In this document: positions 5,567 through 5,635 of the stretch, one piece after another | Position numbering within the stretch: the stretch's first letter is position 1 | Layout of the letters: every line of letters begins with the position of its first letter | Assembly (NCBI GenBank): GCA_030673275.1 | Contig: DAOVJL010000093.1 | Coordinates: 1-5,635 of the forward strand | Direction of reading: 5' to 3' | From: Sulfurimonas sp. | GTDB lineage: Bacteria; Campylobacterota; Campylobacteria; Campylobacterales; Sulfurimonadaceae | Length of the DNA stretch: 5,635 nucleotides | The notes under the pieces: model-generated | Seen by the model: only the letters and a program-made list of their open reading frames with translations | Database searches by the model: none | What the model was told of the DNA's origin: nothing | Made by a program: the position numbers and the translations under genes

Positions 5567-5588
5567 AAAAACTTAGCTCTTTGAGCTA
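5567..5588 (-). terminator. Terminator-like hairpin in the aldehyde dehydrogenase leader
   Basis: A 6-bp stem (TAGCTC / GAGCTA at 5583-5588 and 5574-5579) has a 3-base loop and is followed after two bases by five T's on the minus strand. It may end an upstream minus-strand gene lying beyond the window. Because it lies between the extended -10 at 5611-5619 and the ATG at 5515, it could instead act as a leader attenuator. The stem is short, with half GC pairs, so efficiency would be modest. Confidence 0.4.
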
Positions 5589-5610
5589 GAGCACTTCACT
5601 ATATAAGAAA

Positions 5611-5619
5611 ATTATACCA
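5611..5619 (-). promoter_or_regulatory. Extended -10 promoter for the aldehyde dehydrogenase unit
   Basis: TGG-TATAAT is a perfect extended -10. Transcription would start near 5604, leaving a leader of about 90 bases that contains the hairpin at 5567-5588 and the SD (GGAG, 5524-5527). The -35 position falls at or past the window end and cannot be judged. It is the strongest sigma-70-like match in the window. Confidence 0.55.
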
Positions 5620-5635
5620 TTAAAGTAGTAAAATA

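Noticed and set aside
5073..5576. 167-codon open frame on the plus strand
   Set aside because: It lies antisense to the aldehyde dehydrogenase, whose active-site motifs are all in the minus frame. It has no SD and its product is a composition artefact of Ser/Leu/Ile/Phe-rich reverse codons.

Overview
The window is AT-rich and tightly packed. All six genes are on the minus strand, so they read from right to left. Protein style, T-rich promoters carrying an extended -10 with no clear -35, and short gaps fit a free-living Campylobacterota (epsilonproteobacterium), perhaps a Sulfurimonas-like sulfur or hydrogen oxidiser. That assignment is inference from general features; no marker gene is present.

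In transcription order: positions 5516-5635 are an untranslated leader with a good extended -10 promoter and a terminator-like hairpin. They precede an aldehyde dehydrogenase (5515-4100), which overlaps by 7 bases a DUF523/TudS-type iron-sulfur protein (4106-3642). A second extended -10 promoter lies across the DUF523 stop codon. It could start a separate transcript for three closely spaced exported cytochromes: a monoheme class I cytochrome c (3609-3265), a 12-heme protein built of six two-heme modules (3248-1980), and an 8-heme protein with an N-terminal beta-type domain and a TTG start (1972-944). After a 181-base regulatory gap holding two related dyads and a third extended -10 promoter comes a tetraheme cytochrome (762-55). 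A weak hairpin follows its stop codon.

The most interesting part is positions 55-3609. Four consecutive genes encode four exported cytochromes with 25 predicted hemes in total. The tetraheme protein resembles Geobacter OmcE, a subunit of extracellular cytochrome filaments, in length, heme number, spacing of paired CXXCH motifs and an extra N-terminal histidine. A reasonable model is that the monoheme carrier feeds the 12-heme periplasmic wire, the 8-heme protein acts as a junction, and the tetraheme protein forms a surface conductor. No outer-membrane porin of the MtrB type, no inner-membrane quinol oxidase and no heme lyase is in the window, so this pathway is a hypothesis. The aldehyde dehydrogenase and DUF523 genes have no evident link to it.
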